A stretch of DNA of 64,000 nucleotides, from NCBI GenBank assembly GCA_037355855.1, contig CM074758.1, forward strand, positions 4,375,001 through 4,439,000. Reading direction: 5' to 3'. The notes below the pieces were generated by a model that was given only the letters and a program-made list of their open reading frames with translations, ran no database searches and was not told the origin of the DNA. This document shows positions 30,364 through 39,447 of the stretch, in pieces (the stretch's first letter is position 1; every line of letters starts with the position of its first letter). The position numbers were made by a program, and so were the translations under genes. This DNA comes from Pseudo-nitzschia pungens (taxonomy: Eukaryota > Bacillariophyta > Bacillariophyceae > Bacillariales > Bacillariaceae).

Positions 30364-33300
30364 TCAAAGAAACTGTTAGTGGTTCGAACATGTTTTTAGG
30401 CCACAATTTGCATCCGTTGGGCAGGGAAAGATGCGCGTCAGCAATTTTCAACAGTTGTTTTCTCCAAACCCCTGTCATAATAGACGGACACACGAACATA
30501 TGCCTTGTCCCCGGGAACACATGACAGACTTCGCACAGCTGTTCAACTGCTAGTTTAGCGATGACAGGAGGGGGGGCCCAAATCCAACATCCGGAGGGGT
30601 CAGTGAAGACCGAATGAAACCAGTCCTCCACTGTAGCAACCCGCCAATGGTTCCCTTCCATCCCTGGTCCCCAGCTCAAAATTACGTCCTTAAACTCGGG
30701 CAGTCTCTCAAAGACATTCTCATGCAATGGGAGGAACTTAAGAAATTTCTCTCCAGCCATGACGCCTGAGGTGAAGTCTCCCCGAGAGAGTCCGTCACTA
30801 CCTTGCCATATCATCCTTTCCCCGGAGATCCAAACAAATCGTACTATGATGTCCCCATTCATCTCGAGCTCTCGCAGAAGAAGTACTAACTCGTGAAGAA
30901 GTTCCGATTTGGCAGAACCCTTGTACATAGTGCTTTCGGCCACCGCGTTGTCTGTAAAGACAAAGACTTCTGAGCTTGTAGGGATAAGCCCCTCGTGTAC
31001 CATCCGTTGAATCCGTCGGACCAAGTTGGCAGATTCTCTGAAATTTGAAGAACTCTTCTTTGAAACTTCTTTGGACCACACTCCATATTCTGCCTTGACT
31101 CCCCGGTCCCCCGCTTTCCAACTTGAAGACCCAAACCCGGTTCCTGAGGCGTCTCCTACAACGTAGGTGGCGTCCTTGTGCGCAGGTCTAACTGGAAGCT
31201 TGGGGGGCTCGTCGAACGCCGTTAACCGAAGGAGGGCTCGCAAATCACCAGCCAAACGGGGCACAGGTTTCACCCAAGTAGGAGGTTCCTTCGTCCCAAT
31301 GGCCTCCACCGGAGACTGTTGGGATTTAGGCAGTGCCCACCCACTATCATCTCTGTTCTCCCTCCAAGAGTTCATTGTTAAGTAGATCCCCTTTAAGTAA
31401 GGGACCAGAGAAGTGTAAGTCATGGCCACGTATACCAGAAACCCCACAAACGACTCCGTAGTTTTGAAATGGATGAGCCCTGGTGGGCGTGGTCCACTCG
31501 CTTCCATTCGCTCGTTTAACTCGCCAAAGGAGTCCGGTGTAAACCGATCCGATAGCCCAATTTGGTGAGCAATCCAACGGACGCGCAGCCGGACTTTCTC
31601 CCAACGCTCCTGCGTTACGCCCTTACATACACGATCCTCGTCACTTGTCACTGTAGCTCCCGCCCAAGCTCCGGGCCTTTGACTGGGCATTCTTCTTTTT
31701 CGTGCTGCGTCTTGGAGGCCTAAATAACTCAGACCCTTCCCCATCTTGCTGCTGCACTCCCAAGCTATGTCCTCAGTTGGAGCCACGATTCTGACATCGT
31801 CGACATATTGAATAACTTCGGCGGCGTTGGTTCCATCCTTGCGTAGTTTCTGGACCCAAGGTTTGGATGCATCATAGGTGGAGGTCCCGGGAAGGTTGGT
31901 CACCACCTTGTCCCATTGGAAGGGATTTTCTGGGTCCTTAGGGTTTCCCAAAATGATTCGCTTTGCCCGAAGAGATCCTTGTACAGAATTATACGGAGAG
32001 GTTTTGAGACCCATGGCGTTTCTTGTCCACTCCCCTGCGACCACTACCTTTCCTTCTTCCAAGAACTCTGGAAAGACCTGCGTGAGGTCCACCCCACAAT
32101 ACTTCCGGAGATCAGGGTGTAGAGGGAAGTTCAGGAATTGCTCCCCGTAGTCATTGTCCGCAAGCCAGGCCCCAGCCACAATCCACCTCACCATGCTATC
32201 AACAGTGGGGAGGGCAAACCATGGCCCATATAGGGCTTCGTTGAGTCCTGACTTGGATCCATCATACACCATTCTGATGTCAGTGTCTCCTTTTGGGACG
32301 TGGAACATAAACATCATGGCTTCCACCAGCTCAAGATCCACCAAGTCAATATACCCCTTTTGGATTACGTTGTCTAATTTAGCTTTGACCATATCCCTCG
32401 TCTCCGGAGAATCATAAGGAGGTTGCCTATCTTGGTTCTGAGGGGGGTCTTGGTCGAACATTGGCGCCAATCCAATCCGGACAGTTTCTTGGTAGTCCTC
32501 CGGCCACCTCCAAAAGAAGATGGCAGAACCATTGTCCCATGCCCACCAAGATGCTTCCGCTGCTTTCTTCACTGCCTTAGTCCCGTCCCTCCAGATCCTG
32601 TCCGAATGTTCACGATGCTTCCCCACTTCCTCAAACCACTTCTCAAAGCTCCTCTTGACACAGTTTTTCCAATACTTGAGGCTTCCCTTTCTAATCCGCC
32701 GCAGGGCCCACTTAATTCTGAAGAGCAATACATCATTGTCGAGCTTCCAATTATACTTGTCCACCAAACCACGAATTATACGCGAGTCCCATAAATGGAC
32801 CGGTACGGCGGCGTTGTCAGCCTTAGTTGCTTTGTCTGTGGCGGCGCCGGCCTCCCCGATGTGTCCGTTAAGGCATTGACCGGTCTCCCGTTCCGCGTTT
32901 ATTCCCGCTTCGATTAGTTGCAAGGGTCGAATTTCCTTCTCTTTGATCTCTCGCGTGACCGCGGCCTCGTACTTGAGTTGTACTTTTGGAGGGAGGGAAA
33001 CGGCTCTCGCTCTCTTAGTTGACAACCCGCCTACCTCGCTGGCCGTTCGCTTCTGCCCGTTGGGCCCTTCCTCCGGGGTTAGGAACCATAAGGCCCCTAC
33101 GTACGCCTTCCCCGGGATATCAGAGCCATATATGAATTCGATCTCACCGTCACTTAGAAGGCTCGCCCGACTCCCGGGTATGTCCAAGACGTTGGCTTTC
33201 TCCTTAACAGACAGACTCCGGGTCACCCATACGTCTTTGAGAAATAGGTGTGGGACGGTAACGTTCTGGAAACGCTTTCTCCATCGGAGTAGGCCCGTGT

Positions 33301-34012
33301 AGGAGTTGAAAGCGCCTTCTAGAGGCGCTGCCACGCGCTTCCCACCCGCTTCTCTGCACGATATTACGTGTGCAAGGGACGCTTTGAGAGCTGGCGGCTG
33401 CTTGAAAATCGTGCACGTCTCGCTGTCGGGGCATGCCCACTCGAAAGTGAAACGCCCGTCTGTTACGCCCCCCGAGTCTTTGTGGGTTATGGCGACAGAG
33501 CCTGGGCGCCACCCATCTGGGATTGAGTATATAGGCGTTAACTTCCTTTTCTTTCGGCGCCGGGATTCCCCCCCGGTCCCGCGAACACTCTGGTGAGCTT
33601 TGGGCGCCTTGATTATCAATCGAGTGACCGTTGAGTTCCACACACTGGATGGGACCAATTCCCATCCTCCTTGAACCAGTAGGATATCAACCTCGGGTAA
33701 AGGGCTTGGAAGGTTATTAGGGTGAAAGACCGTTGGATCCCCTGGGAGTCGAGCGGGAATGTCCGAAGGGCATATTACCCACTGGGTCGTAGCTAAACTT
33801 CCGACATACCAAACCCATGTAATCAGTGAGGCCCCCACAATCCCCAGGCGTGTGTCTCCTTTGTTAACGACCACCGCCCCCTGTCCAGAAATCAGAGACT
33901 CTAAGTTGAGGGGTTCCCGGGCGCTATCCGGCGTTCCAGCGGAGCTCTGTGGAGCTTTCTTCCGTGAGTCCAGCACCCCCTTGGTGCTTGGAGGGCTATC
34001 TCGCGCTACTAG
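30212..34012 (-). CDS. RT-RNase H polyprotein (ORF2) of the DIRS-like element
   Basis: The frame is open from the codon after the ORF1 TGA (34015-34013) to the stop at 30212. There is no ATG near its start: the first Met is about 505 codons in, so readthrough of the ORF1 UGA is the simplest source. Residues below count from GTG at 33976. About 40-300 is an unassigned N-terminal region with WACPDSETCTIF and VTRSLSVKEKANVLDIPG. RT spans about 520-760, with FLNFPLHPDLRKYCGVDLT, MGLKTSPYNSVQ and the catalytic VIQYVDDVRI (724-727). RNase H runs 935-1070, with GDASGTGFG, NFRESANL, FTDNAVAEST and GSDGLSRG supplying D, E, D, D. The C-terminal 180 residues (CEVCHVFPGTRHMFVCP) are Cys/Trp-rich and unassigned. 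No methyltransferase domain is obvious. Confidence 0.88.
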   Translation of the reverse strand, partial: LVARDSPPSTKGVLDSRKKAPQSSAGTPDSAREPLNLESLISGQGAVVVNKGDTRLGIVGASLITWVWYVGSLATTQWVICPSDIPARLPGDPTVFHPNNLPSPLPEVDILLVQGGWELVPSSVWNSTVTRLIIKAPKAHQSVRGTGGESRRRKKRKLTPIYSIPDGWRPGSVAITHKDSGGVTDGRFTFEWACPDSETCTIFKQPPALKASLAHVISCREAGGKRVAAPLEGAFNSYTGLLRWRKRFQNVTVPHLFLKDVWVTRSLSVKEKANVLDIPGSRASLLSDGEIEFIYGSDIPGKAYVGALWFLTPEEGPNGQKRTASEVGGLSTKRARAVSLPPKVQLKYEAAVTREIKEKEIRPLQLIEAGINAERETGQCLNGHIGEAGAATDKATKADNAAVPVHLWDSRIIRGLVDKYNWKLDNDVLLFRIKWALRRIRKGSLKYWKNCVKRSFEKWFEEVGKHREHSDRIWRDGTKAVKKAAEASWWAWDNGSAIFFWRWPEDYQETVRIGLAPMFDQDPPQNQDRQPPYDSPETRDMVKAKLDNVIQKGYIDLVDLELVEAMMFMFHVPKGDTDIRMVYDGSKSGLNEALYGPWFALPTVDSMVRWIVAGAWLADNDYGEQFLNFPLHPDLRKYCGVDLTQVFPEFLEEGKVVVAGEWTRNAMGLKTSPYNSVQGSLRAKRIILGNPKDPENPFQWDKVVTNLPGTSTYDASKPWVQKLRKDGTNAAEVIQYVDDVRIVAPTEDIAWECSSKMGKGLSYLGLQDAARKRRMPSQRPGAWAGATVTSDEDRVCKGVTQERWEKVRLRVRWIAHQIGLSDRFTPDSFGELNERMEASGPRPPGLIHFKTTESFVGFLVYVAMTYTSLVPYLKGIYLTMNSWRENRDDSGWALPKSQQSPVEAIGTKEPPTWVKPVPRLAGDLRALLRLTAFDEPPKLPVRPAHKDATYVVGDASGTGFGSSSWKAGDRGVKAEYGVWSKEVSKKSSSNFRESANLVRRIQRMVHEGLIPTSSEVFVFTDNAVAESTMYKGSAKSELLHELVLLLRELEMNGDIIVRFVWISGERMIWQGSDGLSRGDFTSGVMAGEKFLKFLPLHENVFERLPEFKDVILSWGPGMEGNHWRVATVEDWFHSVFTDPSGCWIWAPPPVIAKLAVEQLCEVCHVFPGTRHMFVCPSIMTGVWRKQLLKIADAHLSLPNGCKLWPKNMFEPLTVSLIAPPMSHRPWKTGRCSWMEKWKEDMRTLSWNDPGAFRNSMRKFWLQTERR

Positions 34013-36043
34013 TCAGCTCTTCTTCCCGGTATCCTGCAGTTTCTTCACTTTGTTGACTAGGAGGTCAAACTCCTCTTTCATTATTGCTCTGCGCGTCATG
34101 TGTGTAGTTAGGACCCTCTGTACAACCTCGTGTTTGCTGAAGTTCTTTGGAAGGAATTCCAGCGCTCCTTGGACCCCCTGGAGGTTTCCCCAGACAATCT
34201 TCCCGGCTTTGGCGTCTTCTCCCCTTCCGATTTTTCGGCACTTGTGAAGATATTCGAAAATAGCCCTGGCGCACGAGGACACATAAAGCCAGTTGTCCCT
34301 TTTACAGTCGGGTCTCCTCTTGTGTTGTGTCCGGTATGTTGCATCCATCCATCGTAGAAGCTCGGCGGCAAACTTTTCTGAGGTATCCAGACAGTAAAGC
34401 GCCAACATCTTTCCTTCGTGGTCCAACTGGTCTTCAATATCGCTCCGGAGCATGTCATACTTATTTGCCAGTGCGAGTTCGGCTTTGTAGGCGAATCCGT
34501 CCTCCGGAGTCTCCCCGGCGAAAGATTCCCAGGTGGGAATAGTAGCCAAAAGATAAGAGTCTAAGTTGTCTCTCCGACCCTTATCCAGGACAAAAGGCAT
34601 TTCGAAGTCAAAGGTTTGCCGCATGAGGGCCTCGGCTGCTGTTTTATATCCTGCCTTCTTGGCGTTGGAAACCGACGCCGTTCCTGCCTCTGGGTCCTTG
34701 ACCTTATTAAGCGCCAAGGAGAGCAATGAATGAGGATCCACGAACAGGTAATACGCCTTGTCCGGCGTGTAGGCATGGGTTGTGATCCATGCCTGGACAT
34801 CCTCTACAGTTTCGAAAGTGTGTGACCTGAGCCTGATCTCTTTCCCCAGAGAGCGATTGTTGAGGGTGGCGAGTTGCTTTTCAAGGGATGCGACTCTTTC
34901 TTGCAAAGAAGAACCCTCTAGATCTATCACTTCCTTGGGTTTAGGGGACGCCTGCTCGAGATACATGGCGTCCAGGCTGGAGGAGAGTGTTGCTGTGGTG
35001 ACCTTGGACTCGATGTCGTTAAGTTTGGATTGGAATTTCCCATCTATGATCCACTGCTTGTACCAGAGAAGGAGGGGATAGATGGTTCGCTTGAACCCAG
35101 CGGCAATTTGAGTGCCCAGGGAGGACAGGTTTGGACCATATTTGAGTAGGATCGAGTCGATGGCTTCTTTGTTGGACCGGGAAAGAGAGTTCTTGTTAAG
35201 TTTGTCAAGTGCTTGAGAAATCTGCTGCAGTTCCTGTAGAATGGGTGAGGGGTTAGACTCCAAGTCCCTTTCCCCTACTACTGACTTAAGGTGCGCGATC
35301 CGTAAGTCTAGGGCTGAGACGTCCAGTTCTTGTACCGATGATGCTGTCGAGATGAGCACGGAACGCATACGGGAAGCTTGCGCGTGTAGGTTCTCAAGGG
35401 CTTCCTTGACTGTATTGGGGTCACTGATGGCGCTTAGAGGTTCCATGGGGGGCAGGGAGCGCTCGACGTCAGAGCGGATGGCTGCCTTTTTCTGGCGCTT
35501 GTCTGGCGGCGCCAAGAGGCTAATGGGGATTTCCGATAGGCGTTTGCTGGTTTCGGCGAGAGCAATGGCGTGTTCTTCAGATTCACTTGGGTTAGATGGC
35601 GTGCCGCGCGCAGCGAGCTGCGAGAAGATGGCGTCCCACTGGTTCAATGACCGGTTTTGGGAGAGAAGGTCATTGGTTGAGGATCCCAAGTACTCGATAG
35701 GAATGAAGGTGGTGGAGGACATAACGTTGGGTTTGATTTCGACAAAGGCATAGGTGTTGCTGGGAGAACTGGGCTCTAAGTGGAACTCGAACTTGCGAGT
35801 GGCGTGGGTGGCAATAGAACAAGAAGTGGAGACGCAAAAGCGCCCTTTATGACCGACCTGACCCCAACAGAGTTGGGGATCGGACAGTGTTAAAACACGT
35901 AAACTAAACAACAACAACCCCCCCCCGGACTTACCCGCAATAGAAGGGGATCCCGTGGCGGCGGGAGAGCCCCCCGCCCCAGTGGGAGGAGCATGAAGAT
36001 CGATGCCCAAAGCCACAGAAAAGTCAAAAGGATCAGTGGACAT
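34013..36043 (-). CDS. ORF1, gag-like protein of the DIRS-like element
   Basis: 676 residues from ATG at 36043 to TGA at 34015-34013. Residues about 140-400 are rich in heptad-like Leu/Ala/Glu (ISLLAPPDKRQKKAAI, LKSVVGERDLES, LQERVASLEKQLATL), suggesting coiled coils. The rest is helical without a recognised family. Position upstream of RT suggests a particle-forming Gag role, which is an inference. An exact GGTAAGTCC lies near 35930 just before a poly-G/GTT tract, and a spliced form removing the low-complexity segment (GGGLLLFSLRV) is possible. The ORF2 frame follows directly after the TGA with no other stop. Confidence 0.7.
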   Translation of the reverse strand: MSTDPFDFSVALGIDLHAPPTGAGGSPAATGSPSIAGKSGGGLLLFSLRVLTLSDPQLCWGQVGHKGRFCVSTSCSIATHATRKFEFHLEPSSPSNTYAFVEIKPNVMSSTTFIPIEYLGSSTNDLLSQNRSLNQWDAIFSQLAARGTPSNPSESEEHAIALAETSKRLSEIPISLLAPPDKRQKKAAIRSDVERSLPPMEPLSAISDPNTVKEALENLHAQASRMRSVLISTASSVQELDVSALDLRIAHLKSVVGERDLESNPSPILQELQQISQALDKLNKNSLSRSNKEAIDSILLKYGPNLSSLGTQIAAGFKRTIYPLLLWYKQWIIDGKFQSKLNDIESKVTTATLSSSLDAMYLEQASPKPKEVIDLEGSSLQERVASLEKQLATLNNRSLGKEIRLRSHTFETVEDVQAWITTHAYTPDKAYYLFVDPHSLLSLALNKVKDPEAGTASVSNAKKAGYKTAAEALMRQTFDFEMPFVLDKGRRDNLDSYLLATIPTWESFAGETPEDGFAYKAELALANKYDMLRSDIEDQLDHEGKMLALYCLDTSEKFAAELLRWMDATYRTQHKRRPDCKRDNWLYVSSCARAIFEYLHKCRKIGRGEDAKAGKIVWGNLQGVQGALEFLPKNFSKHEVVQRVLTTHMTRRAIMKEEFDLLVNKVKKLQDTGKKS

Positions 36044-36069
36044 GGTGGAGCGGATGCGGGGACAGCGGC

Positions 36070-36344
36070 TGAACGAAAATAGACTTAGCTGGCTGCAACC
36101 TGATCAGGGCGCGCTTTCCTGTCTATGGTTATTCTTTCACTGACTTAGTCACTCAAGGAAGGGGGAGAAGTCCAATGCGCTTGGTCTTCAGTGAAGTTTA
36201 TGAGCTCACTGCTTCCTAGCGCTTTGCTGGAGAGGAACTTGCTGCTGTTGTTGCTGCTGCAACTTTGCCTGCGCGCGCGCAAGCGCGGTCGACTTACCTT
36301 CTCCCGTCTGTCCGTTGACACCCTTCGTAGCTGGCGCATGATTG
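36070..36344 (-). repeat. Split direct repeat A1 (terminal)
   Basis: 275-bp copy of 27778-28052. On the element strand this is the 5' end, 26 bp upstream of the ORF1 ATG, so it should contain the promoter or leader. Outside it the copia A LTR resumes at 36345. Confidence 0.93.
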
Positions 36345-36637
36345 AGCTGAGCTGCGCTCAGCTCCCTGTATTCACTCTTTATATTCCGCTCTAAATTAAA
36401 AGCCTATCATGCCCTCCCCTTTCGATCAATTCCGATGTACCGCTAGGGAAGTACCTTGTAGTAACTAAGTGTATGCAATAGACCTTGAACAGTCCACTGT
36501 AGACTCACGATTTGCCAGGACCTTATGTGTTATTATTGTTAGGGCTTTCCCCTATTTCTTTCAGTACGCAGTACAAGACGTTTATCTACGAGACGATTCA
36601 AGTTCCACGAAGATTGCTGACGAGCAATATCAACGCA
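36345..36637 (+). repeat. Copia A 5' LTR, right portion
   Basis: 293 bp from AGCTGAGCTGCGCTCAG to AATATCAACGCA, matching 54987-55286. It contains CTATCATGCCCTCCCC and CCCCTATTTCTTTCAG. LTR total with 26615-27266 is 945 bp against 925 bp for the right LTR; the difference is mainly minisatellite length. Confidence 0.92.
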
Positions 36638-37512
36638 GTTTATCAGACCCACCGCTAGACCCAATACGAACCGGGATGCCGGCTAGAGCGTGTGAAGAAA
36701 CCCAGCTGGCTGATCACCACTGGCATCCATGCCTACACTTGGATGTAAAACATCAGCTTATTGGACCTACAGCTGACATCGTGAGATCAATGATGTAAAT
36801 GGGGAGCCCTTCCCCAGACACGCGAACCGACCGGAGCCCACACATCCACCTCTGGGGCCTGTTAAATACAGTAGACAAGCGTCATGGTGGCACCATGGAG
36901 GCTTGATCCGGTGGGGAAGGAGCAGGACGTGGAGAAAGCAGCGTCCATGATTCCCTGTTATTTTACAGGATTCAAGGGGACGTTTGCCACGTATGGGACA
37001 ACGCTGGAAAAGGACTTTCGTGGAGACAGAACGCCACGTACCTTCCAGTGAAGACAGTGTCCAGCAGACAAAGGACATGACGTCAGGACCATCCAACGAG
37101 AATAATGAGGCGCAGACCACCTCAAATAATGAGGCGCAGACAACCTCAAAATCTGCCATGCCATCGGTTCTTTTGATTTTTAGCCAAGGGAACTTGGAAT
37201 CAGACAACCCAAGAACCCTGAGATCAGTCATATCTCAAAATCAAATCGATTGGCCCAGAGCAGATAGACCGAAAGAATTTTTTTCTTTTGGTCGACGTCG
37301 ACGCAGACCATCGACGCAACCCACTGTCGACACGGAACAATCGACACGTACCCTCTTCTTTCGAAACTGCCGACACGGTATTGTCGACACGTAACCTTTT
37401 AACCACTTCTTTTGCGATCTTCGATCGAGGTGGAGACAGCCCCCACCACAAAAGAATTTGGTTCAGAAAACTGGAGCAAGTTAGTTACTCAGAGCACCAA
37501 GTCAAGTTAACC
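36638..37512 (+). other. Copia A leader (5' UTR)
   Basis: Begins GTTTATCAGACCCACCGCT, identical at 44548 in copia B, so it is the candidate primer-binding site, although it does not start with the usual TGG. A 24-bp duplication (AATGAGGCGCAGACCACCTC) lies at 37104-37150; copia B has one copy. TTATTTTACAG near 36957 and its copia B equivalent look like a 3' splice site. Short ORFs here are not conserved in frame. Confidence 0.6.
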
Positions 37513-39447
37513 ATGGCCAAGCAAACTAGAAGCCAAGCAGCTGCAGCCGCCGCTGCCGCAGCCGATACTGAAGCGTCCGCTCCTGGAGGCGGCGCTCTTC
37601 CACCTGGAGCCGTCGCTGGAGCCGATGCTCCTCCACTTGGAGCCGGCGCCACTGGAATTGTCCCTGGAGCTGGCGCCACTGGAGCTGTCCCTGGAGCCGC
37701 CGCTCCCCTGCCTGGAGTTGCTGGCGCCGCCGTTGTTGGAGCACCTCCTGTTGGAGCACCTGGAATCCCTCCTGTTGCTCCTGCTGCACTTGGAGTCTCC
37801 AGGATCCAACAAGAACCCAACCTCGACATCCAACCTCGATCTGAGATGATCCTGCTTGCTGTTGCTCAAGAACTGAGAGCAATGCGCAGCAAGAATGCAG
37901 CTCGGATTGCTGCTGACGCTGCTGCTGCCGCCGCTCGTGCTCCTGCTCCTGCTGCCGCTCGTGCTCCTGCTCCTGCAGGGGCTAGTCCTGATGTCCTCCA
38001 AGCTCATGCCACAGCCCAGGCTAATGGAGGCATCTCTGGGTACAAGAATGGAGCGAAGCTCACCTCAAGGGAGTTAGAACTTCACAAGATCCTTACTGGT
38101 TTCAGTAACAGTGATACGGCAGATGAGTTATTCCAGAACGGCCTGAGCAGCATCCAGGCGATCCAACAGCTCTCTGCCAAGGAGCTTCCCAAGTACCTCC
38201 GTGACTTCAATGGAGATTGTCATCCAATGTGTCCCTACCATGAACAAGTATTCATCGGACTTTCCTTCAGACAGTCCTTTAAGCTTCTTTCCGAGTGGAT
38301 CCGCTACCAACCACTCATTGGTATCAAGCCTACAGCTCATACTTGGCTCAGTGATCCCCTCGCAGCCGACCGAACGCGCCAGCGTCTACATGAAATGCAG
38401 ACCGCCGACAAGGAGACAGTATCAGCATCTACTACTCCGCCGAAGCTCTCCAACCTTGACCACTTCCATCAGTGGGAGGAAAACTTCCGTCAGTTCCTCC
38501 GCTTCCAGTACAATGAACAAGGGTTCCCCCTATCATATGTTATTCGTCCGAAGGAGCAAGAGACGGTGACTGCAGCCCAGAGATCTGCAACTGTTGGAAA
38601 GGACAGGACTTTTTCCAATTGGATGGACTACAATGTTCGATGCGCTACGCTCGAAGGCCCACAGTTTGTCACTGACAACCACAACGTTTGGGTGCTGCTC
38701 TGTAACGCAGTTCGTGATGGACCTAGCTGGGCTTACGCCCGGAGGCACAAGGACGCGAAGAATCCAACTGGAAACGCCCGAGCTGCTTTCCTAACCCTAA
38801 ACGAGAACGCCTTCTCTGAAACTAACGTCGCCGCTATCCTTGACAAGGTCCGTACTGGCATGTACACCTCCCGCTATACAGGCGACTCTCGCACCTATGA
38901 CTTTGAGAAGCACTGCAGGACTTGGCTGAATTTCCAGACTACGCTCGTCAACCACGACAAGTTCCCCGACAAGCAAGACTTCACCATGAATTTCATCCAC
39001 AGTATTCAAGACAAACGGTTTGAGAATCCCAAGTTCCAAATCCTGCAAAGTGACAAGTACACCAAGGACTTCAACGAGTGCGTCTCGTTCTTCAAGAAGT
39101 GTCTTGGCATACAAAAGATGGGTGCGGCTTCGACCAAGAGAGCGCGAAGTATCTCCTCTGTACACCAAGGTGGTGGCAATCAAGGAAGCAGCAAGGGCGC
39201 GTACAGTGGCAAGGTTGAGGACAAGCAATATCCCTACGAAGTTTACAAGACGTTCTCCAAGGAACAACGAAAGCAGTTGTATGACCTCCGTCAGAAGAAG
39301 AAGCCTCGAACTATTCAGTCCACGAGTTCGAACCATACCACGCCTGCTGCCTCCGCGAACAAGACCCACAGTTTTGGGCCCAAGGGGCGCAGGAAGGGCA
39401 AGAAAAAGGGCAACGGCTCGAACCAAGGACAGACCCCCAAGAACTGA
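37513..39447 (+). CDS. Copia A gag
   Basis: 644 residues from ATG at 37513 (context AACCATGG) to TGA at 39445-39447. The first 120 residues are Ala/Gly/Pro-rich. A conserved helical core follows (GISGYKNGAKLTSRELELHK, SLRQSFKLLSEWIRY, TYDFEKHCRTWLNFQTTL), then a basic Lys/Arg/Gly C-terminus (GPKGRRKGKKKGNGSN) likely to bind RNA. There is no CCHC zinc knuckle. It aligns throughout with the copia B gag, though that copy is frameshifted. It would form the virus-like particle. The frame continues past TGA into pol without another stop. Confidence 0.88.
   Translation: MAKQTRSQAAAAAAAAADTEASAPGGGALPPGAVAGADAPPLGAGATGIVPGAGATGAVPGAAAPLPGVAGAAVVGAPPVGAPGIPPVAPAALGVSRIQQEPNLDIQPRSEMILLAVAQELRAMRSKNAARIAADAAAAAARAPAPAAARAPAPAGASPDVLQAHATAQANGGISGYKNGAKLTSRELELHKILTGFSNSDTADELFQNGLSSIQAIQQLSAKELPKYLRDFNGDCHPMCPYHEQVFIGLSFRQSFKLLSEWIRYQPLIGIKPTAHTWLSDPLAADRTRQRLHEMQTADKETVSASTTPPKLSNLDHFHQWEENFRQFLRFQYNEQGFPLSYVIRPKEQETVTAAQRSATVGKDRTFSNWMDYNVRCATLEGPQFVTDNHNVWVLLCNAVRDGPSWAYARRHKDAKNPTGNARAAFLTLNENAFSETNVAAILDKVRTGMYTSRYTGDSRTYDFEKHCRTWLNFQTTLVNHDKFPDKQDFTMNFIHSIQDKRFENPKFQILQSDKYTKDFNECVSFFKKCLGIQKMGAASTKRARSISSVHQGGGNQGSSKGAYSGKVEDKQYPYEVYKTFSKEQRKQLYDLRQKKKPRTIQSTSSNHTTPAASANKTHSFGPKGRRKGKKKGNGSNQGQTPKN

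Larger units (their letters stand above)
27267..36344 (-). mobile_element. PAT-like (DIRS order) tyrosine-recombinase retrotransposon
   Basis: 9,078 bp inserted in the copia A LTR with no target duplication and no loss: ATACAG joins AGCTGAGCTGCG exactly as in the intact LTR at 54986. Reading the minus strand the order is 275-bp repeat A1 (36344-36070), ORF1, RT-RNase H ORF2, recombinase ORF3, 495-bp B1 (28547-28053), A2 (28052-27778), a 16-bp spacer, and B2 (27761-27267). A1/A2 have equal lengths, B1/B2 have equal lengths, and each pair looks identical. The A2-B1 border (GATTG/GGTTTA) equals the two outer ends joined. This split-direct-repeat layout and a tyrosine recombinase in place of an integrase define PAT/Kangaroo-like DIRS elements, which are thought to replicate through a circular DNA and integrate by site-specific recombination. 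Confidence 0.92.

Noticed and set aside
36767..37231. Minus-strand ORF in the copia A leader
   Set aside because: Not maintained in copia B and without a domain; its repeated residues come from the 24-bp duplication.
39445..39447. Reassigned UGA codon (variant genetic code) or selenocysteine
   Set aside because: TGA is used as the final stop of other ORFs here (DUF4116 gene, gypsy A pol), and no selenocysteine context was recognised; readthrough is simpler.
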